Assembly: GCA_903923345.1 (NCBI GenBank)
Contig: CAIXXI010000418.1
Coordinates: 1 to 40,524 of the forward strand
DNA from: an uncultured Burkholderiales bacterium
GTDB taxonomy: Bacteria > Pseudomonadota > Gammaproteobacteria > Burkholderiales > Burkholderiaceae_E
Length of the DNA: 40,524 nt
Reading direction: 5' to 3'
This document shows positions 22,696 through 31,453 of this stretch, piece by piece. Every line of letters starts with the position of its first letter. Position 1 is the stretch's first letter. The notes beneath the pieces are model-generated. The model was not told the DNA's origin. It searched no databases and worked only from the letters and a program-made list of their open reading frames with translations. A program made the translations under genes and the position numbers.

Positions 22696-23087
22696 GCCTG
22701 GGTGGCAGGCCACGGCCCGTTGACCTCGATGGCTTCGTCATCCCCCGGCCAAGGCGGTGCAGTGGCCACGATCACCGAGACGGATTGCCCGCTCGCCGCC
22801 CTGAACTGAAAGTGCGTACCCAACGGAATGGTCAGACATTGACCCGGCTGCAGCGTCACGACGGCTTCGTGCTCGCCCTGCTTTCGCCAGATCTCGCCCT
22901 GCCCGGCCACCACGTACCAGACCTCCTCCACGGTTCGATGAGTCACTGCAGTGCTGACCGCACCGGCGGGCAAATGGCAGTGAACCATGCTAAACCCCGA
23001 GTTGCGCAGCAGCAATCGGATATGGCTGCCATCGGGCGCGAGTGCATCGGGCTGAGCAGGCAGCGCTCGGGTCTCGAAGGGGAGCAT
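22680..23087 (-). CDS. Cupin-domain protein
   Basis: SMVHCHLPAGAVSTAVTHRTVEEVWYVVAGQGEIWRKQGEHEAVVTLQPGQCLTIPLGTHFQFR. Confidence 0.88.
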   Translation of the reverse strand: MLPFETRALPAQPDALAPDGSHIRLLLRNSGFSMVHCHLPAGAVSTAVTHRTVEEVWYVVAGQGEIWRKQGEHEAVVTLQPGQCLTIPLGTHFQFRAASGQSVSVIVATAPPWPGDDEAIEVNGPWPATQAYLSG

Positions 23088-23141
23088 GTGCGTTCAGCTT
23101 AAGTCGTTCGTGCATCTTGAGGTCAATCGCAAGGTGAATGA

Positions 23142-23161
23142 TACTGTTTATTCATACAGTA
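23142..23161 (+). promoter_or_regulatory. LexA (SOS) operator upstream of dnaE2
   Basis: TACTGTTTATTCATACAGTA: CTGT-N8-ACAG with the flanking TA/TA of the E. coli-type consensus; 23 bp upstream of the dnaE2 ATG. Confidence 0.94.
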
Positions 23162-23184
23162 TTTCAAGACAACCTTTGCTGCCC

Positions 23185-26100
23185 ATGATTCCCTCATACG
23201 CCGAGTTGCACTGTGTCAGCAACTTCTCTTTCTTGCGGGGTGCATCACACCCGGAAGAACTGGTCGATCGAGCCAGTGCTCAGGGTTACGCTGCGCTTGC
23301 CCTGACCGATGAGTGCTCGTTGGCCGGCGTGGTCCGCGCCCACCTGCAGGCCAAGGCGGTCGGCCTGCCTTTGCTGATCGGTGCTGAGTTCGGTCTGCAC
23401 GGCCTGTTTGGCCATCCCGACAAGCCAGACGGACTCACCCAGTCGACCCGATCCGCCCCGCAGGACGCCCGTGCGCCCCCCGCCCGACTGGTGCTGATCG
23501 CGCAGAACCGCGAGGGCTACGGCAACCTGTCGGCACTCATCACGCACACCCGGATGCGTTCTGAGAAAGGACATTACCGCCTGAAGTCTCAGGATCTGGA
23601 TGCCGGCGTACCGGGATGTCTTGCGGTGTTGATCCCCTGTCCTGCTGTCGCCCTTCATGCCGAGCGCAGCGACTGTGCGGCGGGTACGCCACAGGCACAG
23701 CTCTACGAGCAGGGACGCTTCATCCGCGAGCGTTTCGGCAAGCGAGCATGGCTTGCCGCCGAATTACTGGCACGCGGCCATGATTCAGCACTGCTGGCTC
23801 GCCTGCGGCACGCCTCGCATGACAGCGGCTTGCCGCTGGTAGCGGCCGGGGACGTGCATTACCACATCCGATCACGTCGCAGCCTGCATGACGTCCTGAC
23901 TGCCACCCGGCTGGGCAAACCGGTCAAGGATCTGGGATTCAAGCTGCCACCCAATGCAGAGCAGCACCTGAGATCCCGCCTTCGCCTGGCCAGCCTGCAT
24001 CCGCCTGATCTGCTTGAGCAAACACTTGAGGTTGCCGCGCACTGCAGCTTCTCGCTGGATTCATTGCGCTATGAATATCCTGACGAGATCGTGCCTCATG
24101 GCCACAGCCCCGCGAGCTGGCTGCGCCACCTGACTTACGAAGGTGCAAAAAGCCGCTATCCAGAGGGCCTGCCCGATGCGGTGCAAACCCAGATCAACCA
24201 TGAGCTCGCCCTGATTTCCGAGCTGAACTACGAGCCCTATTTTCTGACGGTCGCCGATATCGTCCATTTCGCGCGCTCGCGCGGCATTCTGTGCCAGGGA
24301 CGCGGTTCGGCGGCCAACTCGGCCGTGTGCTATTGCACCGGCATCACCGAAGTCGATCCGGCCCGATCCAGCGTGCTCTTCGAGCGCTTCATCAGCCGGG
24401 AGCGCAATGAACCGCCCGACATCGATGTCGACTTCGAACATCAACGCCGAGAAGAAGTCATCCAGTACCTCTATGCCAAATACGGTCGAGAGCGCACCGC
24501 ATTGACCGGTGCCATCAGCACCTATCGACCTCGCTCGGCCTTGCGCGACGTGGGGCGCGCACTGGGCATCGAGGCGCAGCGCATCGACGGACTGACCCGC
24601 CAGCAGCAATGGTGGGACGGTCGAGCAATCCAGCCCGAACGCTTCACCGAGGCCGGATTCGACCCAGCCTCGCCGACCGTCATGCACTGGGTGAATCTGA
24701 CCCGAACACTGATCGGCTTTCCGCGTCATTTGTCGCAGCACAGCGGCGGTTTCGTCATCGCGCGCGATTCCCTGTCCCGCCTGGTGCCGATCGAAAATGC
24801 CGCCATGCCCGAGCGCAGCGTTATCCAATGGGACAAGGATGACCTCGATGCCCTGGGCCTGCTCAAGGTCGATGTGCTCGCCCTGGGCATGCTCAGCGCG
24901 ATCCGGCGCGCACTCGACTTCATCACACTGCGGCGTCATGGCTCGCTTGATGGGCCGCAGCGTTTTCGTCTGCAGGACATTCCAGCCGAAGACCCCGATA
25001 CCTACGACATGATCAGCGCAGCGGACACCGTCGGGGTCTTTCAAATCGAATCTCGGGCCCAGATGAGCATGCTGCCGCGCCTGCGCCCACACTGCTTCTA
25101 TGACCTGGTGATCGAAGTTGCAATCGTTCGGCCCGGTCCGATTCAGGGCGGCATGGTGCATCCCTATCTTCGCCGTCGCCAGGGGCTGGAGCCCATCGAA
25201 TATCCTCGCGAAGAAATCCGCCCGGCACTCGAACGCACCCTGGGTGTGCCGATCTTCCAGGAACAGGTCATGCAGATTGCCATCCTCGCAGCCGGCTTTA
25301 CCCCGGGCGAGGCTGACCAGCTGCGGCGTGCCATGGCAGCCTGGAAGCGCAAGGGCGGCTTGCACCACTTTCAGCAGAAGGTCATCGACGGCATGCTCTC
25401 GCGCGGCTACGACACCGAATTCGCCGAGCGCATCTTCAAACAGATCGAAGGCTTCGGTGAGTACGGTTTCCCCGAAAGCCATGCAGCAAGCTTTGCGTTG
25501 CTCGTCTATGTGAGCTGCTGGATCAAACGCCATGAGCCGGCCGCTTTTCTCGCTGCCTTGCTCGATTCACAGCCGATGGGTTTTTACGCACCCGCGCAAC
25601 TGATTCGAGATGCCCGCGAACATGGCATCTCAGTGCGATCGCCTTGCGTGCTTGAAAGCGACTGGTCCTGCAGGCTAGAAGAAGCGACCGACGTGCCAGC
25701 GCAGATCATGGACGGCGTCGATCATCGTCCGCAACCCGCAGTACGCATGGGGCTGAACCGTATTCACGGTCTGTCGCAGGCGGGCGCGCAGGCTCTGGTA
25801 GCGCAACGCACCAGACGCATCGCCGCAGGTCGCGCCCCGCTGTTCGACAGTGTCGAGGATCTGGCCCGCAGTGCCGGTCTGCTGCGCCGGGATGTGCAGG
25901 CACTGGCACGTGCGGATGCGCTGGCGGCGCTTGCAGGACATCGGATTCAAGCCGCCTGGCAGGCTGCAGCCATCGAACCGATGCCAGCCCTGCTGGCTGA
26001 TGCACGCTTTGATGAACCTGAGCTTGCGCTGCCACCCATGGCCGAGAGCGAGTCGGTGATTGCCGATTACGCCTCACTGGGCGTCTCGATGGGCCGCCAT

Positions 26101-26472
26101 CCAATCGCCCTGCTTCGCGAGACATTGAATCGGTACCAGGTTCAGCCTGCCTCCATCCTGCGAAGCTACCCTGATGGACGACTGGCGCGTGCAAGTGGTC
26201 TGGTCACGCATCGCCAGCGGCCCGGGACTGCCCGTGGCGTGGTCTTCATCACGCTCGAAGACGACACCGGATCAATCAATGTGATCGTCTGGCCCGACCT
26301 GCTCGAGCGCTATCGCAAGGACATCCTTGGAGCACGCCTGATGACGGTATTTGGCGTCTGGCAGGCAGACACTGCAACCGGTGGACAAGTGATGCATCTG
26401 GTCGCTCGCCGGGTCGTTGATCACACCGCTCTCCTGGGCGAGCTGGTGTCACACAGCCGCGATTTCCGATGA
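23185..26472 (+). CDS. dnaE2: Error-prone DNA polymerase III alpha subunit homologue DnaE2 (ImuC)
   Basis: MIPSYAELHCVSNFSFLRGASHPEELVDRASAQGYAALALTDECSLAGVVRAH (PHP domain), PPDIDVDFEHQRREEVIQYLY (polymerase active site), about 1095 aa. Confidence 0.97.
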   Translation: MIPSYAELHCVSNFSFLRGASHPEELVDRASAQGYAALALTDECSLAGVVRAHLQAKAVGLPLLIGAEFGLHGLFGHPDKPDGLTQSTRSAPQDARAPPARLVLIAQNREGYGNLSALITHTRMRSEKGHYRLKSQDLDAGVPGCLAVLIPCPAVALHAERSDCAAGTPQAQLYEQGRFIRERFGKRAWLAAELLARGHDSALLARLRHASHDSGLPLVAAGDVHYHIRSRRSLHDVLTATRLGKPVKDLGFKLPPNAEQHLRSRLRLASLHPPDLLEQTLEVAAHCSFSLDSLRYEYPDEIVPHGHSPASWLRHLTYEGAKSRYPEGLPDAVQTQINHELALISELNYEPYFLTVADIVHFARSRGILCQGRGSAANSAVCYCTGITEVDPARSSVLFERFISRERNEPPDIDVDFEHQRREEVIQYLYAKYGRERTALTGAISTYRPRSALRDVGRALGIEAQRIDGLTRQQQWWDGRAIQPERFTEAGFDPASPTVMHWVNLTRTLIGFPRHLSQHSGGFVIARDSLSRLVPIENAAMPERSVIQWDKDDLDALGLLKVDVLALGMLSAIRRALDFITLRRHGSLDGPQRFRLQDIPAEDPDTYDMISAADTVGVFQIESRAQMSMLPRLRPHCFYDLVIEVAIVRPGPIQGGMVHPYLRRRQGLEPIEYPREEIRPALERTLGVPIFQEQVMQIAILAAGFTPGEADQLRRAMAAWKRKGGLHHFQQKVIDGMLSRGYDTEFAERIFKQIEGFGEYGFPESHAASFALLVYVSCWIKRHEPAAFLAALLDSQPMGFYAPAQLIRDAREHGISVRSPCVLESDWSCRLEEATDVPAQIMDGVDHRPQPAVRMGLNRIHGLSQAGAQALVAQRTRRIAAGRAPLFDSVEDLARSAGLLRRDVQALARADALAALAGHRIQAAWQAAAIEPMPALLADARFDEPELALPPMAESESVIADYASLGVSMGRHPIALLRETLNRYQVQPASILRSYPDGRLARASGLVTHRQRPGTARGVVFITLEDDTGSINVIVWPDLLERYRKDILGARLMTVFGVWQADTATGGQVMHLVARRVVDHTALLGELVSHSRDFR

Positions 26473-26544
26473 GCTCGACCCATACTGGTCCCAAAGCAAG
26501 CGCAATGGTGTGCGGTCACAGCTCTCATGTAGCATCGGCGTGCC

Positions 26545-27255
26545 ATGAGTCGATCAACCAATCAACACCCGCTGGGCAATCACCGCATTCACCGCACTGG
26601 CTGGCTGCGCGCAGCGGTCATGGGCGCCAACGATGGCGTCGTCTCCACCGCCAGCCTGCTGCTCGGGGTGGCCGCCTCTGGAGCAGATCGCCACGAAATT
26701 CTGGTCGCAGGCGTGGCCGGACTGGTTGCGGGTGCGGTCTCGATGGCGGCAGGCGAATATGTCTCGGTCAGCTCACAGGCCGACACCGAGCGGGCCGAAG
26801 TCGAACTGGAACGTTTGCATCTGGCCCACGACGGCGAACTCGAACTCGACGAACTCGCGGCCATTTATCGTGCCCGCGGTCTGGACCCGCACCTGGCCAG
26901 CCAGGTCGCCGAGCAACTCATGGCCCACAATGCTCTAGATGCGCATTCGCGCGACGAACTCGGCATCACCGACACCGGTGTGGCACGTCCGGTTCAAGCG
27001 GCTCTGACCTCGGCAATCACGTTTGCTGCAGGGGCGGCATTGCCTTTGCTGAGTGTGCTGCCTGCCTCTCAAGCTCAGTTGCCGGCCGTTGTCACGAGCA
27101 CGTCCCTCTGCGCGCTGGCGGGGTTGGGTGCATTGGCAGCGCGTGCGGGCGGAGCCAACCCGGTGCGAGGTGCATTGAGGGTCGTGCTCTGGAGTGCAGC
27201 CGCGATGGCCCTGACCTGGGCCATCGGAAAACTGCTGGGCACGACGATCGCCTGA
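26545..27255 (+). CDS. VIT1/CCC1-family iron/manganese transporter
   Basis: GWLRAAVMGANDGVVSTASLLLGVAASGADRHEILVAGVAGLVAGAVSMAAGEYVSVSSQADTERAEVELER. Confidence 0.95.
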   Translation: MSRSTNQHPLGNHRIHRTGWLRAAVMGANDGVVSTASLLLGVAASGADRHEILVAGVAGLVAGAVSMAAGEYVSVSSQADTERAEVELERLHLAHDGELELDELAAIYRARGLDPHLASQVAEQLMAHNALDAHSRDELGITDTGVARPVQAALTSAITFAAGAALPLLSVLPASQAQLPAVVTSTSLCALAGLGALAARAGGANPVRGALRVVLWSAAAMALTWAIGKLLGTTIA

Positions 27256-27275
27256 GCGTATCGGCCCGTGCGTGC

Positions 27276-28493
27276 CTAGCGGGCGATCGCTCGCAACGCG
27301 TGCTCCAGATCATCGGTCAAATCCGCCAGGTCTTCGGCACCGACCGCGATCCGGATCAGACCCTCTCCAACACCGGCGGCCCGCCGCGCTTCAGGTCCCA
27401 CGCGTCCATGTGTGGTACTGGCCGGATGGGTGATGGTGGTCTTCACGTCACCCAGGTTTGCCGTGATCGACATGACCTCGCAGGCATCGATCAACTGCCA
27501 GGCCTTCAGGCGCAACGCTTCGCTATATCGGTCTTCATCCGCACGACCCACCTCAAACGAAACGATCGCCCCCCCGGATCGCTGTTGAGTCATCGCCAAT
27601 TCGTGCTGAGGATGCGATGGCAACCCCGGGTAATACACCTGCATCACCCCAGGCTGGGACTCCAGCCAGGTGGCCAGAGCGAGCGCATTGGCCGACTGAC
27701 GCTCCATGCGCATCGACAAAGTCTCCATGCCCTTGAGCAGGACCCAGGCATTGAATGCAGACAGTGTCGGGCCGGTCGTGCGCACGAATGGCGCGAGCGT
27801 CTCTTCAATGTATTTCGAGTCACCCAGCACCGCGCCACCCAGAACCCGACCCTGCCCGTCAATGTATTTGGTCGCCGAATGCACCACGATATCCGCACCC
27901 AATTCCAGCGGACGCTGCAGGGCGGGCGAGCAGAAGCAATTATCAACGGCCAGCCGCACCCCTCGTTCGCGTGCAATGTGTGCGATGGCACGCACATCAG
28001 CGAGCTGAGTGAGCGGATTGGATGGCGTCTCAAGATAGAAAAGACGGGTGTTCGGGCGCACTGCAGCCTTCCAGGCTTCGGTGTCGTCGAGCCGCACCTG
28101 AGTCACCTCGAGGCCAAACCGCGACAGGATGCCAAAGAGCTGCGTTGTCGCTCCGAACAGCTCATGGGCCACGACAATATGGTCGCCTGCCCGCGTGAGG
28201 CTCATCACGGTCGCCATGATTGCGGACATTCCGGAGGCTGTCGCAACACAGGCCTGGGCACCCTCCAAGGCTGCCAATCGATTCTGGAATGCGGTGACCG
28301 TGGGATTCCCGGCCCGCGAGTAGATGAACCCGGGCTCATCGCCCGCAAAGCGTGCAGCCGCCTGGGCAGCGTTTTCAAAAACGAAGCTGGAGGTCAGAAA
28401 CAGGGGCTCGTTGTGCTCCAGGTAGGCAGTCCGTGGAATGCCTTCCCTGATTGCGAGCGTATCGATGCCGGGTGCGCGTCGGTCGGATTTCAT
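27276..28493 (-). CDS. metZ: O-succinylhomoserine sulfhydrylase
   Basis: PLP-dependent Cys/Met metabolism family: YSRAGNPTVTAFQNRLAALEGAQACVATASGMSAI, VHSATKYIDGQGRVLGGAV; adjacent to purF. Confidence 0.92.
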   Translation of the reverse strand: MKSDRRAPGIDTLAIREGIPRTAYLEHNEPLFLTSSFVFENAAQAAARFAGDEPGFIYSRAGNPTVTAFQNRLAALEGAQACVATASGMSAIMATVMSLTRAGDHIVVAHELFGATTQLFGILSRFGLEVTQVRLDDTEAWKAAVRPNTRLFYLETPSNPLTQLADVRAIAHIARERGVRLAVDNCFCSPALQRPLELGADIVVHSATKYIDGQGRVLGGAVLGDSKYIEETLAPFVRTTGPTLSAFNAWVLLKGMETLSMRMERQSANALALATWLESQPGVMQVYYPGLPSHPQHELAMTQQRSGGAIVSFEVGRADEDRYSEALRLKAWQLIDACEVMSITANLGDVKTTITHPASTTHGRVGPEARRAAGVGEGLIRIAVGAEDLADLTDDLEHALRAIAR

Positions 28494-28502
28494 GAATGCA
28501 CT

Positions 28503-30023
28503 TTATCGGGAAGCGAACTGCAGATTCATCTGCGCCTGGGTAACAGGGTCTTCAAAGGAGCCGTCTTTACCAAGGCGGGCTCGTTCGAGTCGATCAAGAT
28601 ACTCCGGCGTGACATCGCCGGTCAGATACACACCATCGAAACAGGACGACTCAAAACGCTTGAGGTGCGGACCGAGGTCACGTACCGACTGCTGCATGGC
28701 CTCAATGTCCTGATAGACCAGCGCATCCGCTCCAATCGACCGACGAATATCGTCATCACTGCGCCCACTGGCAATCAGTTCAGCACGGGTTGGCATGTCG
28801 ATGCCGTAGACATTCGGATAGCGCACCGGCGGCGCAGCCGAAGCGAAATAAATCTTGTTAGCACCGGCTTCTTTGGCCATTTGGACGATCTCATGCGAGG
28901 TGGTGCCCCGCACGATCGAATCATCCACCAGCAGCACATTTTTGCCGCGAAACTCGACGCTCATCGCATTGAGCTTCTGACGAACCGACTTACGCCTGAC
29001 CGACTGCCCCGGCATGATAAAGGTTCGCCCGACGTACCGGTTCTTGATGAACCCCTCGCGATAATCAAGATTCAGACGATTGGCCAACTGCAATGCAGAG
29101 GGTCGCGAGGTATCAGGGATCGGCATGACCACATCGATATCCCCGGCCCAGAGTTCCTTGCGCAGTCGTTCGGCCAGGTATTCGCCCATCTTCAAGCGCG
29201 CGTCATAGACCGACACGCCATCGATCACCGAGTCGGGGCGGGCGAAATACACATACTCGAAGATGCACGGATTGAGCGAGGCACCGATCGAGCAGATGCG
29301 CGAATGGAACTGCCCATCGAGGTCGATGAACACCGCCTCGCCCGGAGCAATATCGCGCACCAAGCGAAAACCGAGGCCTTCAAGTGCGACCGACTCCGAC
29401 GCAACCAGATACTCGGTGCCAGCTTCGGTCTCGGCGATGCCGTAGCACAGGGGGCGGATACCCATTGGGTCTCTGAATGCCAGGACGCCATAGCCGGCGA
29501 TTTCCGCAACGCAAGCGTAGGCGCCTCGGACCCGTCGATGCAGTTCCGCGACGGCGCGAAAAATCGTGTCAGGATCGAGCGACACACCCACTGCAGCCTC
29601 TTGCAACTCGTTGGCCAGCACGTTGAGCAGCACTTCAGAGTCGGAATCGGTGTTGACATGCCTGCGGTCGCTGCGAAACATCTCGTCTTTGAGCTGCGCC
29701 GAGTTCGTCAGATTGCCGTTGTGTGCCAGGGTCAGACCGAAGGGCGCATTCACATAAAAGGGCTGCGCCTCTTCGTCATTGTTTGCGGATCCCGCAGTCG
29801 GATAGCGCACATGGGCGATGCCGGAGCGGCCAGCCAGCCCACGCATGTTGCGGGTGCGAAAGACGTCTCGCACCAGCCCACTTTGCTTGTGCATCGCGAA
29901 GGCCTTGCCCGTGCTGGTCGCAATACCGGCCGCATCCTGCCCGCGATGCTGAAGCAGCAGCAGGCCATCGTAGAGAAGCTGGTTGACGGGCGATCGCGAG
30001 ACCACACCCAGGATGCCGCACAT
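28503..30023 (-). CDS. purF: Amidophosphoribosyltransferase
   Basis: MCGILGVVSRSPVNQLLYDGLLLLQHRGQDAAGIAT; NVLLVDDSIVRGTTSHEIVQMAKEAGA. Confidence 0.98.
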   Translation of the reverse strand: MCGILGVVSRSPVNQLLYDGLLLLQHRGQDAAGIATSTGKAFAMHKQSGLVRDVFRTRNMRGLAGRSGIAHVRYPTAGSANNDEEAQPFYVNAPFGLTLAHNGNLTNSAQLKDEMFRSDRRHVNTDSDSEVLLNVLANELQEAAVGVSLDPDTIFRAVAELHRRVRGAYACVAEIAGYGVLAFRDPMGIRPLCYGIAETEAGTEYLVASESVALEGLGFRLVRDIAPGEAVFIDLDGQFHSRICSIGASLNPCIFEYVYFARPDSVIDGVSVYDARLKMGEYLAERLRKELWAGDIDVVMPIPDTSRPSALQLANRLNLDYREGFIKNRYVGRTFIMPGQSVRRKSVRQKLNAMSVEFRGKNVLLVDDSIVRGTTSHEIVQMAKEAGANKIYFASAAPPVRYPNVYGIDMPTRAELIASGRSDDDIRRSIGADALVYQDIEAMQQSVRDLGPHLKRFESSCFDGVYLTGDVTPEYLDRLERARLGKDGSFEDPVTQAQMNLQFASR

Positions 30024-30065
30024 GGACCTACTCCGAAGATTGCACCGACCGAATCCGATCGACGC

Positions 30066-30551
30066 TCAGGTTTGCTGCACGCCGCTCAGCCGCTCCGGCA
30101 GGAATGGCTCAGTCCAGCGCACCATTTCATCAAGCAGCGGCCGGCTCCAGGCCTGCTGCCATCCAGGTTGCTGAGAAAATCCAGTCAGGTGTCCAGCCAG
30201 TGCGGCGAGCAACACGATCACCAGGGCCCGAACCACTCCCAGGACAGCGCCGAGCAAACGATCCGCGCCTCCCAGCCCGATTCCAGCGAGAGCCTTGGCG
30301 AGCAGCCCACCGAGCATCCGGGCAGCAATAAAGACTCCAATGAACAGACCGATCGCCACCAACGGCGCCGGGATCGACTCGGGAAGAACCGGCAGGATCC
30401 ATGCCAGCGCAATTGGAACACCCACCAACGCAAGCACCCAGGCTGCCAATGCGAAGACCGTCCGAACCATGCCCCGCACCATGCCAAACCCGATCGACAC
30501 TGCGGCCACGATCAACACGAACCAGTCCCAACCAGTCAGTCCGAAGCTCAT
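30066..30551 (-). CDS. cvpA: CvpA-family membrane protein
   Basis: Four hydrophobic segments, WDWFVLIVAAVSIGFGMVRGMVRTVFALAAWVLA; upstream of purF. Confidence 0.93.
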   Translation of the reverse strand: MSFGLTGWDWFVLIVAAVSIGFGMVRGMVRTVFALAAWVLALVGVPIALAWILPVLPESIPAPLVAIGLFIGVFIAARMLGGLLAKALAGIGLGGADRLLGAVLGVVRALVIVLLAALAGHLTGFSQQPGWQQAWSRPLLDEMVRWTEPFLPERLSGVQQT

Positions 30552-31438
30552 TGCGGCGCAATCAGCGCGGCACTCAAACCGGCTGCCTTCAGTTTTTCCC
30601 GGGCCTCTTCTGCTGCCTCACGGGTGGTAAACGGACCCACCCGCACACGAATGCGCTCACCCCGATCCGTCTTGACGGTTTCTGTATAGGCCTTCACGCC
30701 CGTCTCACGCACTTTGTCGACTGCAGACGAAGCGCTGGCTTGAGAACTGAATGCGCCGACCTGAACCGCATAGCGTCCGGCAGCCCCTTCCGTGGGCCGA
30801 GCACTCGATGCTTTCCCACCGCTGACCTTGCCCGACTCCGCCTTGCCCGACTCCGCCTTGCCCGACTCCGCCTTGCCCGACTCCGCCTTGCCCGACTCCG
30901 CCTTACCCGACTCCGCCTTCACGGGTTCGGTCTTGGCCGATTCGCCTTTAGGCTTTCCGCCTGCAGACTTACTCGGTTCGGTCTTGACCTCGGCAGTTTT
31001 AGGCGGATCGGTGCGGGGTTCGGCCGGCCGTGGCGCAACAGGCTTGGGCACGACCGGCAACACTTCCGTCGCGGCGGAATCGCTCTTTCGAGATGCGCTC
31101 GCAGCATCGGCTTTACGCCCGGAGTCAGCACGAGGGTCAGCGGCACGCGTCTCCGAAGCGCGACTGTCCGCAGCGCGGTTATCCGCAATGCGAGCCTCCG
31201 GGCCACGTGTCGCCAGTGGTTTGTCTCGGCCCGGAATCACCACGTTGACCTCGGGCGCCTGACGCGCGGGCTCCGGCTCGAGGAGTATCGGAACCACCGT
31301 CGCAGCAGCCAGACACACGGCGACCGCACCAATCAGGCGGTGACGCGCACGCTTCTTTTGTGGGAGCGCCGGATCGACTGCGGCGTCGTCAGACTCGGCC
31401 GCTGCGGTGCGGGATCGGGTCGTTTGCGCTTTGGCCAT
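30548..31438 (-). CDS. dedD: SPOR-domain protein (DedD-like)
   Basis: N-terminal TM (LIGAVAVCLAAATVVPILL), disordered linker, C-terminal SPOR domain (GRYAVQVGAFSSQASASSAVDKVRETG...RIRVRVGPFTTREAAEEAREKLKAAG); between folC and cvpA. Confidence 0.92.
   Translation of the reverse strand: MAKAQTTRSRTAAAESDDAAVDPALPQKKRARHRLIGAVAVCLAAATVVPILLEPEPARQAPEVNVVIPGRDKPLATRGPEARIADNRAADSRASETRAADPRADSGRKADAASASRKSDSAATEVLPVVPKPVAPRPAEPRTDPPKTAEVKTEPSKSAGGKPKGESAKTEPVKAESGKAESGKAESGKAESGKAESGKAESGKVSGGKASSARPTEGAAGRYAVQVGAFSSQASASSAVDKVRETGVKAYTETVKTDRGERIRVRVGPFTTREAAEEAREKLKAAGLSAALIAPQ
30826..30915 (-). repeat. Six tandem 15-bp units (minisatellite) inside the SPOR-protein gene
   Basis: CCTTGCCCGACTCCG x5 identical (30826-30900) plus one unit with a G>A change (30901-30915); encodes an (ESGKA)n repeat. 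Confidence 0.98.
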
Positions 31439-31453
31439 AGAGTTGCGATCCGA

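Noticed and set aside
24061-25533. 490-aa minus-strand ORF inside dnaE2
   Set aside because: Antisense to the polymerase core, no domain and no promoter or RBS support.
26469-30689. 1406-aa plus-strand ORF antisense to metZ, purF and cvpA
   Set aside because: It is codon-aligned with all three minus-strand genes, which share the same phase, so it merely reflects avoidance of TTA/CTA/TCA codons at high GC. The product is low-quality Arg/His-rich with no domain, and the opposite-strand genes are unambiguous.
30826-30915. Possible CRISPR-like array at the 15-bp repeats
   Set aside because: Units are directly contiguous with no spacers and lie in frame within a coding sequence; this is a minisatellite.
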